Of a stretch of DNA of 64,000 nt, positions 1 through 45,520 are shown in pieces. This DNA comes from Aedes albopictus (Eukaryota > Arthropoda > Insecta > Diptera > Culicidae): assembly GCF_035046485.1 (NCBI RefSeq), contig NC_085138.1:343928178-343992177 (forward strand), in the 5' to 3' direction. Position numbers and translations under genes: made by a program. The notes below the pieces were generated by a model. It searched no databases. It was not told where the DNA came from and worked only from the letters and a program-made list of their open reading frames with translations. Numbering within the stretch: position 1 is the first letter of the stretch; each line of letters begins with the position of its first letter.

Positions 1-40
1 ATATCCCCTTTCACTTCCTGCTCTCTTCCTACAAAAACAG

Positions 41-35512
<35,472 letters not shown>

Positions 35513-36540
35513 ACAGATGAGAAGAGCAAAGCCGGCAATATGATGAGCGAAAGCGAGAAGGAGAGCATGTTCTCCCTTGCTGAGATCCCTTTTACTAGGC
35601 GATAGGAGAGTATATAGAAGTTTATTATAATTAAAGCTAATGGAAGAACATTATGTTAAGAAAAGTAAACAAAAAAAGGAAAATTAAGAAAAAGAAAATG
35701 GAACCACTTTGTAAGAGTGGAAATGTGAAAAACACAAAAAAAATTTGTAAGAAGCAATGGATTCTTTCTGTCGGACCTAACTTTTTTTTTTGAAAGACAA
35801 TTATTTTTCACTAATATCAATCAGTTTCTCTTATTACATGTGCTGATTTTCCTAGCAAATTTTTAAATTTCAAATTCATTCGCACTTTTCCATTTTATAA
35901 CTTTGCGTATTATTCATCCCTAAAAATGAACTTTCTGTTGGAAACGTTCATTTATAGGGATGTCCAAAACACCCCGTTTAAAATAACACGACGAAAATTT
36001 CGAAATTACAAACATTTTTTCTAGAAAACTAGAAGTTTTTTTTTCGCAATGTTTTTGAAATGATTATTTGAGAAATAATGGTCCTCAAACACATAAAACG
36101 TAGTCGTTAAGTCTGACAGAAACGATCCGTTGGTGGTGTGCGTGCGCAAACGCGCATAGAACAAGTATTTCAGAATCTACATCTGGTTCGTTGATTTTTC
36201 CACAAATGCTATAGTGCGACGCGCCCTGTTGTGGTACAGGAGGCATTTCTAGGTAATGTTATGTAATTCCCCCTCCATAATTTTCCAAACCGTTCGCCGG
36301 AAGGTCTGAAGTAGCGACGCAGAACGCGTGATCAAACCTTGTTTTGTCTGTGTGAGTGAGATCGCGAAAAAAAAGAACGAGTGTGATCGATAAAACAAAA
36401 GCAAACCACTGAGAATAATGTTGAAACCTACTTTGTTTAATTGCGCTGTCTTCTGGGAATTATTTCCGATATGTTATATCTATACCTTAGTTACTTTAAT
36501 AGGATACGAATGTATATCTTCAACCTACTTACGATCATAA
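35513..36540. other. COPB2 3' UTR and downstream intergenic sequence
   Basis: The 3' UTR follows TGA. A poly(A) signal candidate (attaaa) lies at 35630-35635. The rest is A/T-rich without a recognised gene. Confidence 0.45.
35630..35635 (+). promoter_or_regulatory. Candidate poly(A) signal of COPB2
   Basis: attaaa, the commonest variant of aataaa, 118 bp after the stop codon, in the first A/T-rich part of the 3' UTR. No perfect aataaa lies closer to the stop. Placement is inference. Confidence 0.35.
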
Positions 36541-36720
36541 TAGTGGTTTCTGCTTTTAGTGGTGTTGCGTGTACGTACACGCTGCATTACACGAACACCA
36601 CCTGAGTTACTGGTTGAAAAAAGTAAACAAAGATCAGCTGTTCCCAGCAAAATCAAATGGGCATATTTTCAACCAGTAGATTTGCTTTAGTGTTCGTGAC
36701 ACCGTGCTGCGAAACCACTA
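36541..36720. mobile_element. MITE A, intact 180-bp copy
   Basis: Begins tagtggtttctgc and ends gcgaaaccacta, with internal inverted cacgaacacc / tgttcgtg. Probably a TA target site, mariner-like. This copy is the empty version of the interrupted one at 43137-45243. Confidence 0.8.
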
Positions 36721-37360
36721 TTATTATTGGCGATAGTGTTCTTCTCTTTGTTGTACCTCTTGGTATCTATTGCACACATCTCTTGGGACTTCACTAGCAA
36801 AGCAAAGCAGACAAAATGAATACCTATAGTTTACTGAAGAGGAAGGCAAGAAGCGAAGGCGACGCTACCAATATAAGAAAAATCAGTATACTACGAACCG
36901 GCGAGATGTTGTTCTTACTCTAAGACAGTCCGAACAATCCTAACAGCGACGAAGTTGTTGTGTGAACGATCAACGATCAAAAACGATCAATTCTGACTAT
37001 ACATGTCAATGGTTGCTCCTCCGTGATTGATCTGAACTGGTACCAGTTGCACTGTGATCCAACTGAATAAGGGGCTGGGACATTCCACTTATTCTCAAAG
37101 TGCAATTTTAGCAGCTCATGCATTTTTGTTCAATAACGGCGCCGGCCAAGTCCTTATAGTCAGCTGGGAAGGGAAAGGAATGTTAGAGTGTACTGGTTGT
37201 TGCTACTAGAGACCGAGAGCACTCTGCGTCCCACAACCCGCACGGACTGGGGTATTTGTTAGACGGAAAGGATGGGAGATCTGGGAGTCACCGTTGGGTC
37301 GGTGATGCGATCCATGGATAGGGTTATTTATAGTGTTCGTGATAGATTGTGTGGTGAATA
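36721..37360. other. Intergenic, nothing recognised
   Basis: Non-coding sequence. Short open frames lack recognisable motifs. Confidence 0.4.
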
Positions 37361-37369
37361 AGGTGAATA

Positions 37370-37665
37370 AGGTCAAGCGGCACAGCACGCTTTGGTTGCA
37401 TAACTTACAGGCGTTATATATACACTGTGCTGTGAGTGGAAGTTGGAAGGGAGGGAAACGACTTTTTTCAATTCGTTTCTGGTTCTAGCGATGGCTATGA
37501 ACATATGAATATACATGAGTTGTATATGTAGAGAAGAGAGAGTGAGAGAAAGTGGATAGAAAGATACAAAGTAGGATGAAAAGGACGGGCCAGGGATTGA
37601 ACCCATGACCTTCTGCATACGAATCAGAAGCGGTAGCCACTAGACCACCAAGCCCGTCTAACAGC
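37370..37665 (-). mobile_element. tRNA-derived SINE, second family
   Basis: On the minus strand the head reads gacgggcttggtggtctagt with a 7-bp acceptor-like stem (gacgggc/gcccgtc), a box A-like tggtctagtggctacc and box B gggttcaatccc. A unique body with (tctc)n follows. The anticodon arm has an 11-base loop, so this is not a working tRNA. Confidence 0.6.
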
Positions 37666-38120
37666 GACGAAGTTGTTGTGTGGGTCAAAAACAATAGTGA
37701 GGTCGTTCCATTTTACTATTTTTTTACACTAAACTAGGTTGTTGTCGTTAGATCTGTATCTTTTTTAGCGTTTTCTTCTCTCATATGCTTTATTGATGTT
37801 TTTCTACTTTTTACATAGGCTGGAGCATCTAGGTGATTGTGAATAATTTTATCATTGAGAAATAGCTGTTTTTCCTTGTAAGGACTGCTATATCGAAATT
37901 CATCGTCTTTCTTCACCATTCATTATTTTCTCTGGCCTTTTTTACTTTGGGATTTCTCTTTTTAGTCTCTTCTCTTGTATACATACATAAGTTCTTTTGA
38001 TAACACAGCAAATGAATATTTTGCTTTGAATGCCCATGAGTTCCCCTAGGTTTTTCTCTTCGTAAACTTCAGTCAAACAAAAAGCAGACTTTTGGTACAT
38101 CCTAGGTGAATCTCTTCTCA
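37666..38120. other. Intergenic, nothing recognised
   Basis: A/T-rich, no gene or clear repeat seen. Confidence 0.4.
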
Positions 38121-38125
38121 TAGGC

Positions 38126-38270
38126 GACTGTCACGCTGAGAACCTGAAATCAAATCCCACTCCCGATACTCACTCGTTAAAAAGTGAGTTCTTTCTTCGG
38201 AAGGGAAGTAAAGCGTTGGTGAACTAACCCCGCGTTAAAAATCTCGGTAATACCTAATGATAAAAAAAAA
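38126..38270 (+). mobile_element. tRNA-derived SINE, diverged 5'-truncated copy
   Basis: Matches the family at 1539 from cgactgtcacgctgagaacc through gaagggaagtaaagcg to an A-rich tail, but lacks the box A end and is more diverged. Confidence 0.65.
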
Positions 38271-38279
38271 ATCAATGAA

Positions 38280-38945
38280 AATGTGGATTTGACGTTTGGT
38301 TCATCTTAGGTAAACCACTTCCCTTGGATTATTGAGTTTTACATACAAATTTAACCTCAATTTTCTCCCCGAGAGAGGAAAAAACCACATCGAGATGAAC
38401 GAGAATGAACCGAACGTTCATTAGTGACGTCATCGTGCAAACGAAGCGGCCCCGCTCTAGTGTCAAAATTCTCGGACCGCGATGAATTCAGTTCATCGGT
38501 GCACCCGTCTATAGAATTATCCACTGATGAACCGAATTCATTCGGTTCGAGAATTTTGACACTAGAGCATGGGCTTGAGCGTGGTCGTTTTCAGTCAAAA
38601 TTGGACGATTCTGATTGGAAATGGTTCCGCTCTTATGTCAAAATTATCTGACAGAGTGAACTCTGTTCATCGGTGGGTAAGTTCATAGGGAAGCTCCCTT
38701 GGATGAAACAAATGTCAAAATTACTTTTTCTTTTCATAGAGCCTCTATAGACGAGTTCAAAGATGAACTGAATTCATCGCGGTCCGATAATTTTGACACT
38801 AGAGCGGGGCCGCTTCCAATCTGAAGTGCACGATTTCCAATCAGAATTGAACAATTCTGATTGAGAATGACCCCGCTCTAGTGTCAAAATTCTCGAACCG
38901 CGATGAATTCAGTTCATCGGTGCACTCATCTATAGGCTAGAGGAA
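38280..38945. mobile_element. Palindrome cluster, copies 5-7
   Basis: 38445-38513 is a right half only. 38510-38690 has TTATCCAC-type arms, diverged. 38744-38937 has GTGCACTC-type arms with an extra 20-odd bp at the centre. Preceding sequence at 38345-38445 repeats the leader seen at 32140-32316. Confidence 0.75.
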
Positions 38946-39330
38946 TTGGCGTGAATGAGGATGAAGCATCTGTCAAATTTAGCATTTTTTTATATGAAGA
39001 TCTACTTTTTCTCTTTGTTTAATTCATCCACATTCATCCAGTTCCTCTAGCCTATAGAGGAGCGCCCTCAGATGAACCAAATGTCAAAACCACTTTTTCT
39101 TTTCATTTTTTCCTGTTGGGTACATTTTCCACTGCGAGAGCCTCTATGAAAAGAAAAAATGGATTTGACTTTTGGTTCATCCTAGGTGAATCACTTCGTC
39201 TGGCCTATGAAAAGAAAAAGTGGATTTGACAATTGATTCACCCCAGGTGAACCACTTCCCCTGGCCTATTCGATTTTGAAAGTTAACATCACAAATGAAC
39301 GTTCAATCCATGCATGTTTGTTACCGGTGG
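38946..39330. mobile_element. Second palindrome family (aaatgtcaaa...ctttttc)
   Basis: Inverted pairs of gatgaaccaaatgtcaaaac + cactttttcttttcat and gaaaagaaaaagtgg + atttgac + ttggttcatcctagg occur several times, also near 38700 and 39790. They are interleaved with the first palindrome family. Confidence 0.65.
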
Positions 39331-39335
39331 TTTGG

Positions 39336-39800
39336 TTGTATGAACCTATCCACCGATTAACCGGTCCGTGAATTTTGACACTAGAGCGGAATCATGTGCA
39401 TTCAGAATTGTCCAATTCCGATTAGAAACGATCCTGCTCGGATCGAGTGAATTTGGTTCATCGGTGGATAATTCCATAGGGGAGCACCCTTGGATCTGAC
39501 GTTTGGTTCATCCTAGGTGAACCACTTTTCTTTGCCTATTTTCGAACCGAGTGAACTTAATTCACCAATAGACGAGTGCACCGATGAACTGAATTCATCG
39601 CGGTCCGAGAATTTTAACACTAGAGTGGGGCCTTTCCCAATAAGATTTGTGCAATTCTGATTGGAAATCGTTCACTTCTGGTTTAAAGCGGCCCCGTTCT
39701 AGTGTCAAAATGTTCGGACCGCGATGAATTCAGTTCATCGGCGCACTGGTATATGGATAAGTTCACAGGACATGAGATGCACCATAGAGGCTCTATGAAA
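39336..39800. mobile_element. Palindrome cluster, copies 8-9
   Basis: 39340-39477 has TATCCACC-type arms. 39570-39765 has GTGCACCG-type arms with the intact core aattcatcgcggtccgagaa. Both keep the tgacactagagcgg or taacactagagtgg element. Confidence 0.75.
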
Positions 39801-39860
39801 AGAAAAAGTGGTTTTGATATTTGGTTCCAAGAGCGCGCTCCTATAGAAGCGCCCACTTTA

Positions 39861-39959
39861 GGGCCTGCTACGCAGACTCTTAGGAAGGAACGGGGGGTCT
39901 AGCCAAAAACTACGGGTTCTGAAACGGCCAAAATTGAGTCCACATTTATGGACAGCGCC
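39861..39959. mobile_element. MITE B (PIF/Harbinger-like), 99-bp copy
   Basis: Begins gggcctgctacgcagactc and ends ttatggacagcgcc, flanked by TTA on both sides (39858-39860 and 39960-39962). A 3-bp TWA target site with GGGCCTG-type ends fits PIF/Harbinger (Tourist) elements. Confidence 0.75.
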
Positions 39960-39962
39960 TTA

Positions 39963-40345
39963 TTAACGTTACTGTGAACTAAGAAGTTCATTCGTGAACC
40001 ACCTGATGAAAAATAGCTTACCCCTTGGTCGGCGAATCGTGTTAACGTCACATCGCAATAGACGCCCTCCTCTCTCTTTGTCTCTCACACTAGTTCCCTT
40101 GACTTCTTGCGGATACCTCTGGCTGGTGTTCCTCACTCTCAAAAACTAAAGTTATGTGCGAGTCAATTGCTTTTGTTGACCTTTCCGCTTCTCATGACGA
40201 ACACTATCATCATTTCTTTCAGGTGCAACTTCAATGCTTAGAAAGCCAACCTCTAAGTGTTGGTACTGCCTTAGCCAGTACTATGTCAAAGTACAATATC
40301 TCGCGTATCTGTAGCTCTAGCTTCATAGAGCAACAGAGCCCGACT
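39963..40345. other. Intergenic, nothing recognised
   Basis: No gene or repeat recognised. A short open frame at 40154-40354 has no known motif. Confidence 0.35.
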
Positions 40346-40735
40346 TCACCTTAATATCCAGCTTTTTAACCGTTTTTTCAGTGTTACGGTCGTTTGCCAA
40401 TGCATCACGTATGAACCGTTACCGCCGAGTTCCGTCCTTGAATCCCCACGTGCTGGACATTCTACTAGTATGTATTTTACATCTAGTATTTGTCCACATC
40501 GCTGACAACAGGCCGTATTACCACCGGATCTGGACCCATGAGGGAGCCGAGTGTGCTCGATTCTCAGCCGAGACGAACAGAACCTTCTGATCTTGAGAAC
40601 TTGGCGCATCTCTCCGCTCTTGTGTGTCGTTTCCCGGTTACCATGCCAGGCTCTATTCCACGTTTCTCTCCAGGTCCGTCCTAATGAGCGATTGCGGACC
40701 TGTAAAAGCCGCGCTGAAGACCGAGATAAAGGCAA
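40346..40735 (-). mobile_element. LINE ORF2 C-terminal fragment, minus strand
   Basis: A 129-codon frame on the minus strand reads SSRLRIEHTRLPHG ... CCQRCGQILDVKYILVECPA, the RLRIGHT.LTHG and C-x2-C...H/Y-ILxECP arrangement that follows RNase H in I/jockey-type LINEs. The upstream ORF2 parts are missing. It lies head to head with the R1 element that starts around 40690. Confidence 0.65.
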
Positions 40736-42720
40736 GCAAAAAGGCCTGCTTCGAGGGTCTCTGTCAAAGTGCTAATGCTAATCCGTAGGGTGATGCCTAC
40801 AGGAACGTGATGGCCAAGACGAGAGATGTAATGGCTCCTGTGAATGTCGCGTTATTCACTGGATCAATCCGTTCCCCGCCATCTTAGCAAACTATAGTAG
40901 AATCACTTGGCATAATCCGGAATCACACGATGAAGGCGACTTGCTCCTCTCCTCAATGAGGCAGCTTCACCCTGACACCGTCGTCATGGTTCTGGCTGTC
41001 ATTCATGCTTGCTAGGGGACGGACACGCAAGGGGAATAACAGTAAACTATATTCACACCCCACAGCTCCTACTGAACAATCTCCAGAGATGTTGGAGGTG
41101 ATCATCGAGGGTTTTTTTTTTCGCGCCATGATCCAAGTCCTTGGCCTCCTTTCGTAGGACAGCCGGGGACTGGGGCTGGCGATGAGGAGATGGAGTTCCG
41201 AACCTGGTCTAAAGAGTAGCTATTACTGAGGCTCTCGAGATGTTCAGGTCTGCTATGCAGAAATTCCTGGGCGAGGGAGTTTTCCCAGTTGTTTGGAAGA
41301 GGCAGAACCTGGTTCTAAATGTTGCCAAAAGCGGGGAAACCACCCGGAGACCCGTCGTCATATAGACCAAATTATGCTTGATCGACATGGCGGGGAAGAT
41401 GCTTCATCCTCAATAGAATGTTAAGGCACACCGAGGGTGTAAATGATCTCTTCAGTAGCCAGTTCGGCTTCCGAAAGGGGAGGTCCATCGTAGACGCTAT
41501 CCTGTCGGTTACAAAAACCGCCAAGATAGCGCTCCAGCGTAAAATAAGGGAGATTCGCTACTGTGCAGTAGTGACTCTGGATGTAAGGAACGCGTTCAAT
41601 AGCACCAGTTGGCCGGCTATTTCTGATGCGCTCTTGCGTCTGGGGATACCCGGGTACCTGTACAAGATTCTCGGAACTTACTTCCAGAATCGAGTACTAG
41701 TTTACGACCCAGTCAATGTCATGTACGACGAGGTGTTGAGGTTGGAGTTCCCGGTGGGGGTGGAGATCGTCAGCTTTGCTGACGACAGTTATACTGTAAG
41801 TCTACGATGAATCGATTGAAGAAGTGGAGTTGACTACTGCCCACTCGATCAAGGTTGTGGAGGCGTGGATGAGATCCAGGAAACTGGAGTTGACTCACCA
41901 CAAAACTGAGGTAGTGGTTGTGAACCACCGAAAGACAAAGCAGTGATCATTGTAGGCGATTGCTTACCTTCGGTAGCCTGCAAAAGAGCCTCCACAGCTA
42001 TAGTGGCACTGTCCCGGATGATGCCCAATAGCTTTGCGGTGTATGCCAGTAAGCGCAAGCTTCTGGCTAGGTCGCTACGTCCATACTAAGGTATGGCGGC
42101 CCGGGCGCTAAGTACCGAAAGCTACCACCGTGGTAAGCTGGAAAGTAGTTATAGGCTGATGTGCCTGAGGATTGCGTGCGCGTACCGTATCGTGTCACAC
42201 GGTGCGCTCTGCGGCATCACTGGTATGACGCCTATTGGTCAAATGGCAGCGCGCGTGGGACAGTTCCACCAAAGGCAGGCGGACCCATAGGTTTATCCCG
42301 AGGATAGATAGTTGGACAGGCGCCATGGAAAAGTAACATTCCACTCAACTCAGGTCTTTTCAGGCCATGGTTGCTTCCGACAGACCAGTATCTGCATCGT
42401 GTCGATCATGCAGGTTTTTCCGAATGTCCGGTTTGTGCGTGTTTAGTGGAAACGGCGGAACACCATTTGTTCGTGTGCCCGCGTTTCCGCACAATGCGTG
42501 ACCGCATGCTTGCCACATGCGAGGAGGATACAACTCCGGACAATCTTGTCCAGAGGATGTGTAGTTTGGCTGGAATGCCGTTTCAACGAATATCACCACA
42601 TCGTCTTGGAGCTACAGAGGAAGTAGCGCGTGGACTCGGAGAATGGCTAGTGCATACGAGATACAAGAGGTGGTCCAAGGGTTCGGAGTCGGCTACGTAG
42701 GTCATACCGGTGCCCTGCGA
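40690..42720 (+). mobile_element. R1-type LINE, decayed
   Basis: Pieces of ORF2 read in several frames: KAALKTEIKASKKACFEGLC, then EALEMFRSAMQKFLGEGVFP, then reverse transcriptase 41418-41810 (SSQFGFRKGRSIVDAILSVT, LDVRNAFNSTSWPAISDALL, VSFADD), then a C-terminal zinc knuckle at 42371-42700 (CPVCACLVETAEHHLFVCPR). Stops and frameshifts are frequent. The segment that should carry GVPQGS between LVYD and NVMYDEV is absent, so RT has an internal deletion as well. The clade is judged from motifs. Confidence 0.85.
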
Positions 42721-42970
42721 TCGAAATCGACCCTTACAGCGATTAAGTGGCCGCGGGTAGAACATCCAGACCAAGGTGACAGCCTACGATGTGTAGAGTG
42801 ACCTTGAAGATATCAACACGAATAAAGATGTCTGTTGCAATCAGACACTGCACGACTGCACTGTTATGGAAATAGTTTGGCGATATTTCCGATGAAGAAG
42901 GGATCTTTTTTCAGCTGTTCGATGACATCGTACGGCAATTCAAGAACACTGTACCAACAGTCTTTAGTCC
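42721..42970. other. Intergenic, nothing recognised
   Basis: Possibly the 3' end of the R1-type element. No coding signal. Confidence 0.35.
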
Positions 42971-42971
42971 T

Positions 42972-43092
42972 GTTCCATGAAGTAGGTTGAACATTGTTGA
43001 AGTTGCTGTATCCTGCTGTTACCCATTTCTTGACGAATTGGTATAAGAGCAGAATGCTGCAACTTCAACAATGTTCATCCTACTTCATTGAA
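42972..43092. mobile_element. Small hairpin with 30-bp arms
   Basis: ccatgaagtaggttgaacat + tgttgaagttgc at about 42975-43006 and its inverted copy gcaacttcaacaatgttcat + cctacttcat at 43059-43090, around a 52-bp loop. One mismatch noticed. Confidence 0.7.
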
Positions 43093-43429
43093 TAGGTCCT
43101 TTGTTTAGCCCTCTTCGACGACACCTATGGGACCTATAGTGGTTTTTGCTTTTAGTAGTGTTGCGTGTACGTACACGCTGCATTACACGAACACCACCTA
43201 AGTTACTGATTGAAAATAGTAAACAAAGATCAGCTGTTCCCAGCAAAATCAAATGGGCATATTTTCAACCAGTAGATTTGCATTAGGGCCTGTCCATAAA
43301 CTACGTAGACTCTTAGGGGGGGACGGGGGGGTCTGGTCAAAGTCTACGCTCCATACAAATTTCGAAAATTTTGTATGAACAAAAATCTACGGTGGGGGAG
43401 GGGGGGGTCTGAAATGACCCAAAGCGTGC

Positions 43430-45180
43430 TCGAAGATCTTTGAAATCGTGATGAATAATGTGTTGTTCACTTCTTGCAAACATTACATCTCTGTGGACCA
43501 ACACGGATTCTATCCCAAAAGATCCACTTCCACAAATCTCGTTCAGTTCACCTCTTTTTGCCTGCGGCACATGGACTCCGGAATGCAGGTCGATACTGTA
43601 TATACAGACTTGAAATCTGCCTTTGATCGCGTAGACCACGGGATATTGCTTGCACGGCTGAGGAAACTGGGGCTTTCTGACGATCTCGTTCGCTGGTTAA
43701 AATCATATCTAACAGATCGAAGGCTCGTCGTCAAAATCGGACTGGAAACATCGGAACCATTTTCGAACTTGTCTGGAGTTCCACAAGGCAGCAATTTGGG
43801 GCCATTACTGTTTTCCGTATTCCTAAATGATCTATCCAGCGTGCTTCCACCAGGAATACGTCTGTTTTTCGCAGACGACGTAAAGCTATACATGCTGATT
43901 CGCTGCCTCCAAGATTGTGCACAACTACAGCTGTCAGTTCAGTCCTTCGTCCAGTGGTGTACTACTAACTTACTGACGGTGAGTCTTCAAAAGTGCCAAG
44001 TTATATCCTTCCATCGCAAACGAACACCAATTACATATGCGTATATCATCGTCGATCAACCACTGGCACGTGTGACTGAGGTACGTGATTTAGGCGTGAT
44101 TCTGGACGCTGCGATCTCTCTCCGAACGCACCGACGTGACAGTGGTGTTTCAAAAGTGTCCCCCCTAAATTTAACGGTCGTCCAGCAAAGCGAGCGAACG
44201 CTTCTGTCAAATCAGCACAGGCGCGAACCTTTTCCTATATGAATACACGGGGGTTTTGAGTCAAACTATCAAAACAACGCGAACTGTTATAGAGGAGGCG
44301 GTAGTGTTCGGCTATTTTCCATCATGGCGTCGGGGACAACAAATTTGAATTTGTTTGTTCTAGCTGTCACGTCGGTTCGTCGGTGCTATAACGATATAAT
44401 CTCCAGAGCAAACAGGCAGCTCGGGTTCATGTTCAGAATAGCCGACGAATTCCGTGACCCTCTATGTTTACGATCACTGTACTGTGCATTGGTCCGATCC
44501 ATTCTTGAATCGAATGTTGTTGTATGGTGTCCGTATCAGTCCACCTGGATTTATAGAATTGAAACGGTACAACGAAAATTTGTGAGATACGCCCTCCGTA
44601 ATCTACCATGGCGGGACCGCATCAATCTCCCAAGCTACGAAGACCGCTGCAGATTGCTCGGGATCGAAACTCTTGAGCAGAGAAGGAAGCACACTCAAGC
44701 TGTTTTCGTGGCAAAAATTCTGTTGGGCGAGTTGGAAACTAGTCAACATCTATGCTCCAACGCGAGTGCTTCGTCAACGCGACTTTTTGTTACTCGGTTC
44801 ATGTCGGAGATATTCAACCATGAGTACGAGCTGTTCGATTTCAACACTTCTGCCAGCGCATTCAAACGAAGGCTCCAGGAAAGTCATCGATAGTGAAGAA
44901 GCTGGTCAAACGCTACGCAATGCGCAATTGACTTTGTATGTGTGTGAGTTTTTGTATTATTTGTAATGATTTTAGATATTTATTGTTTGTGGTTTTTAAT
45001 TATTTAGTTCTTAAGCCCTCTTGTATATATGTATAGTAATATTGTAAACCCGTAAAAGATGTAGGGTTTTTATGCCTTTTTGAGTGAGCCGAGTGATGTG
45101 GGCAACTCAAAAAGGCTTTTCCCTGCCAGGCTTCATTAAGGCTTAATGCCCGATGAAGGTCAATAAATAAAATAAATAAA
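43430..45180 (+). mobile_element. Jockey-type LINE, 5'-truncated, with an insertion
   Basis: Reverse transcriptase frame 43448-44130 reads YTDLKSAFDRVDHGILLARL, SGVPQGSNLGPLLFSVFLND and LFFADDVKLYM, so the FADD catalytic motif is intact. The frame resumes at 44387 with YNDIISRANRQLGFMFRIAD and ends MSEIFNHEYELFDF ... QESHR at 44893. The 3' end is a caataaataaaataaataaa tail at about 45160-45180. Jockey versus CR1 clade cannot be settled by eye. Confidence 0.85.
44128..44386. mobile_element. 259-bp TIR element inside the LINE
   Basis: The LINE frame breaks at LDAAISLRTH and resumes at YNDIIS after about 259 bp. The insert starts gcaccgacgtgacag and ends with its inverted form interrupted by an 8-bp duplicate (cggttcgtcggtgc). 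No coding capacity. Confidence 0.7.
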
Positions 45181-45243
45181 ATGAGTCTACGTAGTTTATG
45201 GACAGCGCCTTAGTGTTCGTGACACCGCGCTGCGAAACCACTA

Positions 45244-45516
45244 TAGAGATAAGTGACATTTCAACACACGAACACTAGCGCAAATTTTTCCTCACACAAA
45301 TGTGCACGCCGATTGAAAGGCTATTCAAATTGCATATGCAAATATTACCCAATCGAATTGGGTAAAACGGGTAAATAATGATAAAACTAACGTCCGGAGC
45401 AAGAGTGCAAATATTTTCCTCGCAGTTTCACAACTACATCTACAAAAAAGGCACGCATACATTTGAACATGATTACCACTATACGTGAGAACAAAAGATG
45501 CTTACAAAGTTCTTAC
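45244..45516. other. Intergenic, nothing recognised
   Basis: Non-coding A/T-rich sequence between two elements. Confidence 0.4.
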
Positions 45517-45520
45517 AGAT

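Larger units (their letters stand above)
43286..45209. mobile_element. MITE B (PIF/Harbinger-like) inserted in MITE A, itself carrying a LINE
   Basis: Inverted ends gggcctgtccataaactacg at 43286 and its complement (ending gacagcgcc at 45209), with gtagactc shared further in. TTA target duplication at 43283-43285 and 45210-45212. The interior is mostly a jockey-type LINE (about 43430-45180). Confidence 0.85.
43137..45243. mobile_element. MITE A, interrupted copy
   Basis: Left part 43137-43285 and right part 45210-45243 together match the intact MITE at 36541-36720. The split falls at TTA, which is duplicated on both sides of the inserted MITE B. Confidence 0.85.

Noticed and set aside
37589..37660. 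Minus-strand tRNA gene (anticodon near CGT)
   Set aside because: The acceptor stem fits, but the anticodon loop would be 11 bases and the T stem is weak. With the attached body it is better read as a SINE.
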